The notes under the pieces were generated by a model. It did not search any database. It saw only the letters and a program-made list of their open reading frames with translations, and was not told the DNA's origin. From Paenibacillus glycanilyticus (GTDB taxonomy: Bacteria; Bacillota; Bacilli; Paenibacillales; Paenibacillaceae): 64,000 nt of DNA. Shown in pieces: positions 46,001-52,738 of the stretch. Position 1 is the stretch's first letter, and every line of letters starts with the position of its first letter. The translations under genes were made by a program, and so were the position numbers. Where the stretch lies: NCBI RefSeq assembly GCF_023715145.1, contig NZ_JAMBNP010000007.1:124001-188000 (forward strand). The letters are read 5' to 3'.

Positions 46001-46488
46001 TCTTTATATTGGGAAAGGTCGCCGCCGGCTGCTGGATTAATTCCCAGAACGTTCGCCAGCATAACAGCACCCTCTTGGCGAGTCGTCTTTTGGTCCGCAT
46101 TAGCTTTCCCATCAGCACCATGGAAATAATCAGCTTGATAGGCTGCCGCAATCTCTTTGTAAGCCCAATGCTTAGCCGGAAGATCCGTGAAAGGAAGCTT
46201 CTCAGCGCCTTCCGTATAACCAAATGCTTTATTAATCAGAGTTACAAACTCCGCTCTTGTAATAGATGCATTAGGTTTAAAGGTTCCATCTGTATATCCA
46301 TGGATCCACCCCTGATTAATCCATTTAACAATAGTATCTTTTGCCCAATGACCTTCAATATCGGATAATCCGGATTGAACGGCGGCTGAAGTCACTGTTG
46401 GCGAAGCTGCCATGGCCGTCATGCCAGGTACTAATACAACCAATAGACATAAACAGATAATGAAACGTGACAAAATCTTCTTAGTCAT
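43057..46488 (-). CDS. SLH-domain cell-surface protein with beta-helix-like and cadherin-like regions
   Basis: 1143 residues. Signal peptide (about 1-28, ending AMAAS), three SLH repeats (about 40-215: GHWAKDTIVKWINQGWIHGYTDGTF, LPAKHWAYKEI, and ADTLTRAEAV), then a region of repeated short beta strands (about 220-430; VTLNNMTINGNLLLDKGIGEGDVFL) resembling a parallel beta-helix. A Gly-rich linker and a cadherin-like beta-sandwich (about 490-600) follow, then further beta-rich domains to the end. It should be held on the wall by its SLH repeats. No catalytic motif is visible; an adhesin or structural role is a guess. Confidence 0.85.
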   Translation of the reverse strand: MTKKILSRFIICLCLLVVLVPGMTAMAASPTVTSAAVQSGLSDIEGHWAKDTIVKWINQGWIHGYTDGTFKPNASITRAEFVTLINKAFGYTEGAEKLPFTDLPAKHWAYKEIAAAYQADYFHGADGKANADQKTTRQEGAVMLANVLGINPAAGGDLSQYKDGNVVAAWAKGALAELSTKQIFKGDTTGKLRPADTLTRAEAVTIIDAAKLQETTVFDKAGEYGTSTATQTIQGDVVISVAGVTLNNMTINGNLLLDKGIGEGDVFLNKVTVKGKTVVQGGGEHSVHAVDSVFVQIIVDKATGKVRIVASGTTTVQTIVVNTPVKIEASELTTGVINAVELSNILPSNSTVDLAGKFEDVRILAATVQVNLPSGSIKHLEVGKDASGNKINISSGASVEVLVLNAVANFVGAGKIQKATINELAKGSKFETKPEKVDGAGQGTDEVIVGGGGDSGGSIPGGGGGDNPGTPSGDQKTAYLNSVSVGGNLSLVARDESGVISPGFNKEAYEYTVTTDRAMEAAAIPVTVVPESNAETVKYTVDYIDQEGETSQTLSSKGTFNVNVTPLEDVHITVNTTSGDGKSQKSYVIHIQYKRTLQETFLLESKYSLESGGASHRTYSLLSNRILQRGDVVNLYASSADTTPLNTTTVIFDGYYDTSLTNWAYEFQQYGQFYITVTRDGKIVDQGNYNYELTEMDRINSSAGIDVRQLTKQELMNLDYEIPAAVNVKLDPAQWAGSPLKDAKYYQAFLSNSYPIYQGPTAPLQAFNRGDFVPTFFNLTSISNKSKTITNYWLEPGVATDGYLQVIFLDGDRNPIGYYETTIIPDADHLIEGYTIKHTIDPTLNTGDSTPPVITKFNSASYARIGEDIDVAVSENADVYLVPASTEWNGRTLHDLVMSGGGSGSTIQYGFSSAIKTEGLSAGDWKLVAVDESGNLSAPIAIELYGQDVPLIFDSIKLDYNNSIFLNFDKEVVNHYGNGIELKEAITISRDGGETYQPLSTNDTVTVSGNFVHILFEQPYAGANNKIKIAANSLANLDGKVLDHEFISPSFAAGPALTMSSPEVIHVGDDVTFRVNKPCKVYLVSYRDYNNKDTAVAEGRARVGEFNESQVDGIQTFSTSGLAPGQYMLTIEGGEQKSLVIIN

Positions 46489-46635
46489 CCTGCTTTTCTC
46501 CCTTTTTATTTAGTAAAAATGACTTTAAACCTCTATAAATATAATCTAATTAAATCTACTAATCTAGAAAACATTTGTAAATTTTAAGAAAAGGAACCTG
46601 ATATTCCGAAGGGGGAATTGCGCTATTTAAAAGAA

Positions 46636-46670
46636 AAAGCTGATAACGTCCCTCGACCGTCATCAGCTTT
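46636..46670 (-). terminator. Terminator downstream of the phosphotransferase remnant
   Basis: AAAGCTGATaACG and CGTcATCAGCTTT form the stem; minus-strand transcription then meets TTTTTCTTTTA. It outlived the gene it served. Confidence 0.8.
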
Positions 46671-46677
46671 CGTTATT

Positions 46678-47140
46678 TTATAAGGCCCGTATTTCTTTTA
46701 CGCCCTGCTTGAGATTCTCGCGCGTCCACTTAATATGATCCTGATTCTGATATTTGCGGTAGGCGCATTCGATAATGAAAATAAGATCCAGATAGAAGTC
46801 GTACAGCACCCGCCTTCTCCGCTCGGATTCGGTTAACCCGTTAATCCCGTATCCGGCCACCGGGCTGAAGCGAGCCAAAAAAGCTGTTCTTATAGGCATT
46901 AATTGTTCGGCTATAACCGCCAAGCTGACGGACAATGTCCTCCCTCTCTTCCGGAGCAAGGGAGTCCCTTATTTTGTTCAGTGCGGTCCCTTCTACATAC
47001 TCCATAACGAAATAATCCGCCCGAATCAGCTCGCAAGACGAATCGTACGTATAGATGCGGGGGACAGGCAAAGCCGGATTGTCAGCCACAAGCCTCATCG
47101 ACTCTACTTCCGTCTTCATGATATTCCGCTCATACCGCAT
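46678..47140 (-). pseudogene. Remnant of an aminoglycoside-phosphotransferase-like (APH) gene
   Basis: Two overlapping frames hold pieces of one protein. The first (47140-46841) begins RYERNIMKTEVESMRLV and runs through YFVMEYVEGTALNKI and a GGYSRTINAYKNSFFGSL segment. The second (ending 46678) carries the C-terminal RVLYDFYLDLIFIIECAYRKY. The N-terminal lobe start and the central catalytic part (HGD and DFG-like loops) are absent, so a frameshift and an internal deletion have destroyed it. The intact relatives are about 300 residues; here about 150 remain. Confidence 0.75.
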
Positions 47141-47172
47141 ATCCGAACAACGACCCCCGCGCTGTGAAATAC

Positions 47173-48075
47173 TTACCGGTGAATCTTGTACGCGCCCGCT
47201 TTGCTCAAGCGGCGAATGAGCTGCACTTCTTCTTCGGATAAAGCCGGAATGCCCGCGGCCGCGATATTTTGCAGAAGCTGCTCGCGGGAGCTTGCTCCCG
47301 GAATGGCTACGGCTACGGAAGGATCACTGAGGGAATAACGGATCGCAAGCTGCGAGAGACTACGCTCCGGGCTGGTCAGCTGTTCTAGTTGACCGCGAAG
47401 CAAAAGCAGCTCCTCCAGCTCATAATCCGGCATGCTTTTGGAAGGCTGACGGTTTGCCGCAAGCGCTCCGCTCGCAACCGGCCCTCTGGCAATCAGACTG
47501 ATTCCCTTCTCCGCGAGAAGCGGAAGCACCGTTTCCTCTGCGCGTCGGTCCACGATGCTGTATGGATTCATTACGCTTACGATAGAGGATCTGGATGCAT
47601 ATTCCCGGATCACATTTGGACGGATCGAGGATATGCCGTATTCCCGGATAACGCCTTCCTGCTTCAGCTGCTCGAACGCTTCGATCGTCTCATCGATTGG
47701 GTCCTCGATTGTACCGCCATGAAGCTGATACAGATCAATATAATCCGTACCCAGCCTGCGGAGGCTCTCTTTTACCGCGGATAAAATGTACGCCTTCGAC
47801 GGGTCCCATGCCCAGCCTTCCTGACCGGGAATTCTCCGGTTGCCAACCTTGGTCGCGAGCACCACTTGCTCACGCCGTCCGCGGATTGCTTTGCCAACTA
47901 GCTCCTCGTTCTTGCCGCTGTCATACAGATCGGCTGTATCGAGCAAGGTAACCCCCCGCTCCAGTGCCTCATGAATAAGGGCTGACGCCTTCTCCTCATC
48001 CGTGCCAAGCGACATACATCCAAGTCCGATCTCACCTACATAGATCTCAGAGCTACCTAACTGATTCTGTTTCAT
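47173..48075 (-). CDS. Aldo/keto reductase
   Basis: 300 residues. AKR signatures: EIGLGCMSLGTD at the start, TLLDTADLYDSGKNEELVGKAI with catalytic Asp and Tyr, VVLATKVGN with Lys, YIDLYQLHGG with His, and GISSIRPNVI. NADPH-dependent reduction of a carbonyl is expected; the substrate is unknown. Monocistronic; the decayed phosphotransferase lies 32 bp downstream. Confidence 0.88.
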   Translation of the reverse strand: MKQNQLGSSEIYVGEIGLGCMSLGTDEEKASALIHEALERGVTLLDTADLYDSGKNEELVGKAIRGRREQVVLATKVGNRRIPGQEGWAWDPSKAYILSAVKESLRRLGTDYIDLYQLHGGTIEDPIDETIEAFEQLKQEGVIREYGISSIRPNVIREYASRSSIVSVMNPYSIVDRRAEETVLPLLAEKGISLIARGPVASGALAANRQPSKSMPDYELEELLLLRGQLEQLTSPERSLSQLAIRYSLSDPSVAVAIPGASSREQLLQNIAAAGIPALSEEEVQLIRRLSKAGAYKIHR

Positions 48076-48161
48076 CCCTGTCTCACTCCTTTATTTTAAA
48101 GACGTCTTATGCGATTAATTCCTTATTAGTTTATCTTTGTGCATCCTCTTCATCATAATAT

Positions 48162-48193
48162 AAAAAGCCGCAAACCCCAAGGTTTGCAGCCTT
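48162..48193 (-). terminator. Terminator of the PadR-DUF2812 operon
   Basis: Minus strand AAGGCTGCAAACC ... GGTTTGCGGCTTTTT, 6 bp after the DUF2812 stop. Confidence 0.85.
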
Positions 48194-48198
48194 CCAGA

Positions 48199-48762
48199 CT
48201 AAATATGCAGCTTAAGCTTCTTTACTTTCTGCTGTATCTTCCAACAGCCAAATCCTAACAAGGCAAATAGAGAGAGATAGAGAATCAACAGCGGTATGCC
48301 TAGCGTCCATAAGCCCTCTGTAAAGAAGGTATTCAAGTTAATTATGTTCACAAACATTAAGATAAGATTGACGACCATCATTATACTGAAAACCTGCTGT
48401 AACCTTTTATATAGCATGACTAACGACTCGCGGTCCGTATACAGCTGAGGCTCTTCTCCCGGCTGCCATTCCTTTCGGAAATAATGCCATGTCAATCCGA
48501 ATGAACTGACATATTCCCAGCCCGCATCCTGATACAAATCAAGATACTCCTGGAGCTTCTCGCCTTCCTTCCCCATCTGATAATCCATCCTGTACGTATA
48601 CCGGACCGATTCATCGCGCACGAAAGAATTGCTTATGAGCCCGCCTTTTTTAAAATGCAATCCTTGACCGGACAACTCGTTCAGCCATTGCTCTCCCTTT
48701 TCATAATTCCAGGCCATAACTAGACGATGACGCTTTTCCAGCTGTTCATTCAACTGCCTCAC
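48199..48762 (-). CDS. DUF2812 membrane protein, partner of PadR
   Basis: 187 residues. The N-terminal cytoplasmic part (about 15-115) has the DUF2812 pattern: EKGEQWLNELSGQGLHFKK, RYTYRMDYQM, YQDAGWEYVSSFGLTWHYFRK. Two membrane helices lie near 127-145 and 155-178, and the end is Lys-rich. It overlaps the PadR gene by 17 bp. PadR-DUF2812 pairs recur in Firmicutes; the function of DUF2812 is not established. Confidence 0.85.
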   Translation of the reverse strand: MRQLNEQLEKRHRLVMAWNYEKGEQWLNELSGQGLHFKKGGLISNSFVRDESVRYTYRMDYQMGKEGEKLQEYLDLYQDAGWEYVSSFGLTWHYFRKEWQPGEEPQLYTDRESLVMLYKRLQQVFSIMMVVNLILMFVNIINLNTFFTEGLWTLGIPLLILYLSLFALLGFGCWKIQQKVKKLKLHI

Positions 48763-49087
48763 CCTTTCTCGTGATCAGGGCCTGACGCCCAACTTGCAGA
48801 AGCTCCTCCAGCCTTGTTACCTCAGCCTCCAGAACCTGTTCGCCCGTCTCCGTAATGGCATACATCTTGCGCCGCGAATCTGTACCCTCAGGCACAGGGT
48901 AATGATCAATTAGCCCTTTATTTAATAAGGTGTTAAGCGCCGTATATAAGGTGCCGGCTCCAATCTTTACCCGCCCGTTGCTCATCTTCTCGGTATCCTG
49001 CATAATCCCGTATCCATGCGATGGCTCCTCGTATAGAACGATTAAAATATAATAAAATGCCTCCGTAAGCGGCAGCATCTCTTTCAC
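48746..49087 (-). CDS. PadR-family transcriptional regulator
   Basis: 113 residues, PadR winged helix: LTEAFYYILIVLYEEPSHGYGIMQDTEKMSNGRVKIGAGTLYTALNTLLNKGLI, then DSRRKMYAITETGEQVL and a C-terminal dimer helix. It probably represses its own operon with DUF2812 through the inverted repeats just upstream. Confidence 0.9.
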   Translation of the reverse strand: MKEMLPLTEAFYYILIVLYEEPSHGYGIMQDTEKMSNGRVKIGAGTLYTALNTLLNKGLIDHYPVPEGTDSRRKMYAITETGEQVLEAEVTRLEELLQVGRQALITRKGEAVE

Positions 49088-49115
49088 ATCATCAATCCTT
49101 TCGTATCCCCCACCT

Positions 49116-49168
49116 ATATCGTGTGTCGATATATCTTATATTTATATATTAACAATCGATATATCGAC
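49116..49168. promoter_or_regulatory. Inverted repeats upstream of padR, candidate PadR operator
   Basis: GTCGATATATC (49125-49135) and GATATATCGAC (49158-49168) are exact inverted copies 22 bp apart, and ATATCG / CGATAT (49116-49132) adds a third dyad. ATAT-rich dyads are typical of PadR sites. Confidence 0.65.
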
Positions 49169-49208
49169 TGTCAATATAGTTATGGAACTTTCTTGAAAAT
49201 AGGCATGC

Positions 49209-49243
49209 AAAAAGGGACATGTTGAAATATCCAACATGTCCCT
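49209..49243 (-). terminator. Terminator downstream of the FhuF-like gene
   Basis: AGGGACATGTTG and CAACATGTCCCT with a 7-base loop; the minus strand then reads CTTTTTGC. Confidence 0.85.
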
Positions 49244-49282
49244 CTAACAAGCCCTACTATATTAGGCTGCACGAATATTAGG

Positions 49283-50059
49283 CTAAACGAATTCATGCTT
49301 TACTTTCGGACAGCCGCCGCAGAAGTCTTCTTCTCCCGGTGTCGTCTGATAATAGTAGCAGCAAGTTTTGCGTATGCGAACAGGATCTTCGTATGCCTTC
49401 GTGCGTCTTTTCTCCGTATAGAACCGGGTCAAAGGGTTCCGCGATTCGCCAAACAAATGACCTGGCGCCTCCTGGACCAAATAACGGAAGTCTTCTTCCA
49501 TACGCGCCCGCTGCTCGGGGGCCGCCCCTTCGCCCATTCGTTTCTCATAGAGCCAGAAGATGTAGATCGCGGCATTCTCCCATAATACGGCTGACGAGAC
49601 CGGAACCAGCTTCTTTAAGGATTGCAGGACCAGGGAAATGTTATCTGCAAAAAGCCGCTTCATAATCAAATCGCGCCATTCCTCCCGCTTGCCTTCTTCA
49701 GGCAGAGAAACCGTCATATCCGATAACCTCAGCTTGGGGAGCCATGTATCTCCCTTGTATAAGGATTCCAAATGACTGTTAGCCGCGGAGCAGTCCAGTC
49801 CTTTATCGAGGAGACTCATCGCATATAGAGCCGGAGCGGCCGCAAGGAATCCGTATCTCTTCATGAACATCGACACGGAGGCCGTACTTAAGGAAGAACG
49901 GAAAATGGGAGCTACGCGTTCCATATAGATTCGGCTTTTCTCCGGGTCCAATAAATCATTGACCGGCAGAGACAATTCAAGATCCCCGGAAGGTTCTACG
50001 GCCATGCGGTAATCATTTGTTAATGTATCAATGTCATTCTGGTTAAGCACCAACGCCAT
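49283..50059 (-). CDS. FhuF-like ferric siderophore reductase
   Basis: 258 residues. The C-terminus has CCYYYQTTPGEEDFCGGCP, the Cys-Cys...Cys-x2-Cys iron-sulfur motif of FhuF proteins, preceded by an IucA/IucC-FhuF-type helical fold (ENAAIYIFWLYEKRM). It should reduce iron bound to an imported siderophore in the cytoplasm. GGAGAG precedes the ATG and a Fur-like box overlaps the promoter region, so it belongs with the iron-uptake genes although it lies 48 kb from the siderophore importer at the window start. Confidence 0.85.
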   Translation of the reverse strand: MALVLNQNDIDTLTNDYRMAVEPSGDLELSLPVNDLLDPEKSRIYMERVAPIFRSSLSTASVSMFMKRYGFLAAAPALYAMSLLDKGLDCSAANSHLESLYKGDTWLPKLRLSDMTVSLPEEGKREEWRDLIMKRLFADNISLVLQSLKKLVPVSSAVLWENAAIYIFWLYEKRMGEGAAPEQRARMEEDFRYLVQEAPGHLFGESRNPLTRFYTEKRRTKAYEDPVRIRKTCCYYYQTTPGEEDFCGGCPKVKHEFV

Positions 50060-50090
50060 TATGCTTCTCTCCAGTACTTGTATAATGAAT

Positions 50091-50109
50091 GAAAGTGAAT
50101 ATCATTTTC
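50091..50109. promoter_or_regulatory. Fur box upstream of the FhuF-like gene
   Basis: Minus strand GAAAATGATATTCACTTTC matches about 15 of 19 Fur-box positions and is 31 bp before the ATG. Confidence 0.75.
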
Positions 50110-50153
50110 AAGTATAGGGAGAGATAATCGGATTGACAAGTGCTGATTGACGT

Positions 50154-50756
50154 TCAGCTATGCGCCCGCCAGTCATATTCCATCAGCCATGCCGCGTGTC
50201 TAGCCCTCTCTTCGCCATAGAGCCTGCCAAGAACATAAAGGGACATATCTATCCCGGCCGAAATTCCGGCAGACAGAATAATTTTCCCGTTGTCGACGTA
50301 CCTGACGTTCTCCACAATTTCAGCCGATTCCGGCATCACTTGCCTTAACTCCTCAATAGCAAGATGATAGGTCGTTAGCTTTAGACCCTCCAATACCCGA
50401 GCTTTGGCGAGGAGAAGCGCTCCCGTACATACGGACAGCAAGAGCTCGGCTTCATCCGCGCACTTGCGAATCCAGTCGGTCAGCGCCTTGTTATGCATTT
50501 CTTGACGGGAGCCCCAGCCGCCCGGGACGAGGCCGATATCTGGTGTCGGGCAGTCATGAATCGTATAAGCCGGATTAATGCTAAGACCACCTAAGGCAAG
50601 AACAGGACGGTTATGCTCGGCTACCGTGAAGACATGAAAGTCCTGGCCGCGGTTGCTGCCCGAAATAAACACTTCAAACGGACCCGTAAAATCCAGCACT
50701 TCTACGTTGTCATAGATCAGAATCGCCACATTCCTTTTCCGCTGCGCCTTCTCCAT
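50154..50756 (-). CDS. DJ-1/PfpI family protein behind a ZTP riboswitch
   Basis: 200 residues, class I glutamine-amidotransferase-like fold: AILIYDNVEVLDFTGPFEVF with Glu28, DIGLVPGGWG, and the nucleophile elbow LSVCTGALLLA with Cys110. Members include proteases, isocyanide hydratases, deglycases and AraC-fused sensors; the activity here is unknown. AGGAGG precedes the ATG. The transcript leader holds a ZTP riboswitch and a terminator, so expression should rise when ZMP/ZTP accumulates, that is when one-carbon folate supply limits purine synthesis. This gives the protein an unexpected physiological setting. Confidence 0.87.
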   Translation of the reverse strand: MEKAQRKRNVAILIYDNVEVLDFTGPFEVFISGSNRGQDFHVFTVAEHNRPVLALGGLSINPAYTIHDCPTPDIGLVPGGWGSRQEMHNKALTDWIRKCADEAELLLSVCTGALLLAKARVLEGLKLTTYHLAIEELRQVMPESAEIVENVRYVDNGKIILSAGISAGIDMSLYVLGRLYGEERARHAAWLMEYDWRAHS

Positions 50757-50831
50757 ACGACCATCCTCCTAAAAAGAATAAAATTATCGAGAACCGACAT
50801 TCATTGCAATTCTTGCCTCGTAAGCATGCGC

Positions 50832-50882
50832 CAAAAATAGAAGAGTATTTGCCCCTTGTATCATAAAGGAGACAAATACTCT
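50832..50882 (-). terminator. Intrinsic terminator of the ZTP riboswitch
   Basis: Minus strand AGAGTATTTG (50882-50873), a 21-base centre with its own CCTT/AAGG pairing, CAAATACTCT (50851-50842), then TCTATTTTT. Its 5' arm begins within the last conserved bases of the riboswitch, so aptamer folding and terminator folding compete. Confidence 0.88.
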
Positions 50883-50950
50883 GCCCAGGCGTACGGCTTA
50901 AGACATATGTGCTCCCTCGTGGTACTCCACGTTTACGCCAGTTGCACATA
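50881..50950 (-). promoter_or_regulatory. ZTP (pfl) riboswitch
   Basis: Reading the minus strand: P1 TATGTGC (50950-50944) pairs perfectly with GCACATA (50912-50906). The loop holds AACTGGCG; P2 CGTGG (50931-50927) pairs with CCACG (50922-50918), followed by AGGGAGC. After a linker comes CCGTACGCCTGGGCA. GGCGTA (50939-50934) pairs with TACGCC (50893-50888) as the pseudoknot. ACUGGCG, CCACnnGGGAGC and CGCCUGGGCA are the hallmark bases of the ZTP class, which senses ZMP/ZTP (AICAR phosphates). A terminator follows directly, and the regulated gene is the DJ-1/PfpI gene. Confidence 0.93.
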
Positions 50951-51076
50951 CCATATATTTACTTTTTATCTTAATCCGGGTAATCTTGCGAGGCAAGAGA
51001 AATATTCGGAAACAAATTTAGGCAAGGCATCGTCTATTGATCGTTTGGAATTCTATTTCGATAAGGATGGATACCT

Positions 51077-51796
51077 ATGAAGCTAAAGAGGTGGCAGACC
51101 CTATCCGCGGCCATGCTGCTGTTGGTCCTCATTGCGGGTGTGCTCGAATACAAGGGCATCATCTGGCATAACAGCTTGTTCGCGGCCAAATACAAGATCA
51201 GGGGAATCGATGTCTCCCATTATCAGGGCGAGATTAATTGGGACAAGGTTGCCGGCAGCGGGAAGTGGCGATTCGTCTATATCAAAGCAACCGAAGGGAA
51301 AGACATGACGGATGATTACTTCAAGTCGAACTGGGAGCAGGCCAGAAGCAACGGGATGCTGACTGGCGCCTATCACTTCTTTACCACGCAAAGCACCGGG
51401 GCTGAGCAAGCGGCGCATTTTATAGAGAAGGTTCCTAATGAGGCAGCTGCTCTTCCTCCCGTCATTGATATTGAGATTGCTCTCGACAAGAATGTTCCGC
51501 TTATACAGCGTGAACTGACTGCCCTCTCCGCTCAGCTGGAGCAGCATTACAAGCAGCGGCCTATCCTGTATGTGACCTACGATACGTTTCACGCTTACAT
51601 TGCGGGAAGCTTCAACGATCACGAGATTTGGATCAGAGACGTGGTTCGGCATCCCGGCCTGAGGAACGACCGCCCATGGATCTTCTGGCAGTACAATAAC
51701 CGCGGACATATTGCCGGGATTGATGCTTATGTGGATATTAACGTCTTCAAGGGAGACGAAGCCGCCTTTAACGCGAGATTCAAGAGCAGACAATAG
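51077..51796 (+). CDS. Glycoside hydrolase family 25 (lysozyme-like) membrane-anchored or secreted protein
   Basis: 239 residues. One N-terminal hydrophobic helix (about 8-24) with no clear cleavage site, then a GH25 domain: KIRGIDVSHYQGEINWDKVAG, FVYIKATEGKDMTDDYF, GAYHFFTT, PPVIDIEIA with the DxE pair expected at the active site, and FWQYNNRGHIAGIDAYVDINVF. It should cut the glycan strands of peptidoglycan, outside the membrane. It is divergent from the riboswitch-controlled DJ-1 gene. Confidence 0.9.
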   Translation: MKLKRWQTLSAAMLLLVLIAGVLEYKGIIWHNSLFAAKYKIRGIDVSHYQGEINWDKVAGSGKWRFVYIKATEGKDMTDDYFKSNWEQARSNGMLTGAYHFFTTQSTGAEQAAHFIEKVPNEAAALPPVIDIEIALDKNVPLIQRELTALSAQLEQHYKQRPILYVTYDTFHAYIAGSFNDHEIWIRDVVRHPGLRNDRPWIFWQYNNRGHIAGIDAYVDINVFKGDEAAFNARFKSRQ

Positions 51797-51848
51797 GAAA
51801 AGACCGAAGCTCCTACAGCAACGGCCTTCTTGACTACTTTTCGATTCA

Positions 51849-52406
51849 TTAATCAACGGACAAGGCTTCCTCAATAGCCAGCTCCAGGTCGGTCGGCTGC
51901 GTCGTTGGCTCGAATCGGGCGATTACCTGTCCGTCCCGGTTAATAAGAAACTTGGAGAAGTTCCATTTTACGACGTCGCCTTCATACAAGTCCGGATGTT
52001 CCTGCCGGAGGAATTCCTTCATCCACCTCTCGTCGGAATTATCCTCATCATAGCCCTGGAAAGGCGCCTGCTCCGTGAGATACTGAAAGAGCGGATGAAC
52101 ATTGGCTCCACGGAGCTCCACCTTTTCAAATAACGAGAAGGTTACCCCCTTGCGCCTGCAATGCTCTTCTACTTCCGTGTGGCTGCCGGGCTCTTTGCCA
52201 TTAAACTGATTGCACGGGAAGCCCAGTATTTCAAACCCGTGCATCCAATATTTTTCATATAAATGCTGAAGGCCATCGAACTGCTTCGAGTAACCGCATT
52301 GGCTTGCCGTGTTGACAATTAGAAGAACCCTGCCACTGTAAGCAGACAGATGAACAGGCTCCCCATTAATCTCATTAATTTGAAAGTCATAGACGGACTT
52401 ATTCAT
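51849..52406 (-). CDS. Glutathione-peroxidase-family thiol peroxidase
   Basis: 185 residues. LLIVNTASQCGYSKQFDGLQ places the peroxidatic Cys37 (Cys, not selenocysteine). FPCNQFNGKEPG adds the second conserved motif, and VKWNFSKFLINRDGQVIARF the catalytic Trp/Asn region. In low-GC Gram-positives such enzymes usually use thioredoxin. Role: peroxide removal in the cytoplasm. Monocistronic. Confidence 0.92.
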   Translation of the reverse strand: MNKSVYDFQINEINGEPVHLSAYSGRVLLIVNTASQCGYSKQFDGLQHLYEKYWMHGFEILGFPCNQFNGKEPGSHTEVEEHCRRKGVTFSLFEKVELRGANVHPLFQYLTEQAPFQGYDEDNSDERWMKEFLRQEHPDLYEGDVVKWNFSKFLINRDGQVIARFEPTTQPTDLELAIEEALSVD

Positions 52407-52738
52407 CTTTATTCCTCTCCCCTGTTTTTTTATTTAATCCATCATATAACCGAAGAGACTATTTGAATAATATATAAAATCAATAATCTTCATAGGCAAA
52501 TCCAATAATGCATTTAATGGAAAAAAGCCCTAAAACATGCCCTCTTCCACCAGCTGCTTCGCGGCTTCCTTCCGTATATTTCGGTCACGCATCAATTCTT
52601 GCTATCGCCCCCCAAGCCTTCTCTCCTAAACAACTATATTAAAAATTTACATAGCTTACGCTAATGAAATCGATTAATATATTATCGTTATTGCAATTGT
52701 CATATTTTACATATGAAGTCACTTTTAAGGGGGTTAAT
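52407..52738. other. 332-bp intergenic region between the peroxidase and ABC-2 exporter genes
   Basis: It holds the divergent promoter regions and AT-rich DNA. A 20-codon minus-strand frame (about 52600-52540) reading MRDRNIRKEAAKQLVEEGMF could be a remnant but lacks a well-placed ribosome site. No repeat, RNA or terminator was recognised. Confidence 0.4.

Noticed and set aside
50856..51080. Plus-strand open frame of 74 codons before the GH25 gene
   Set aside because: It runs antisense through the ZTP riboswitch, has no family resemblance and no upstream ribosome site; its end overlaps the GH25 start.
52540..52600. Twenty-codon minus-strand frame MRDRNIRKEAAKQLVEEGMF
   Set aside because: Too short and without a properly spaced ribosome site; I mention it only as a possible remnant in the intergenic entry.
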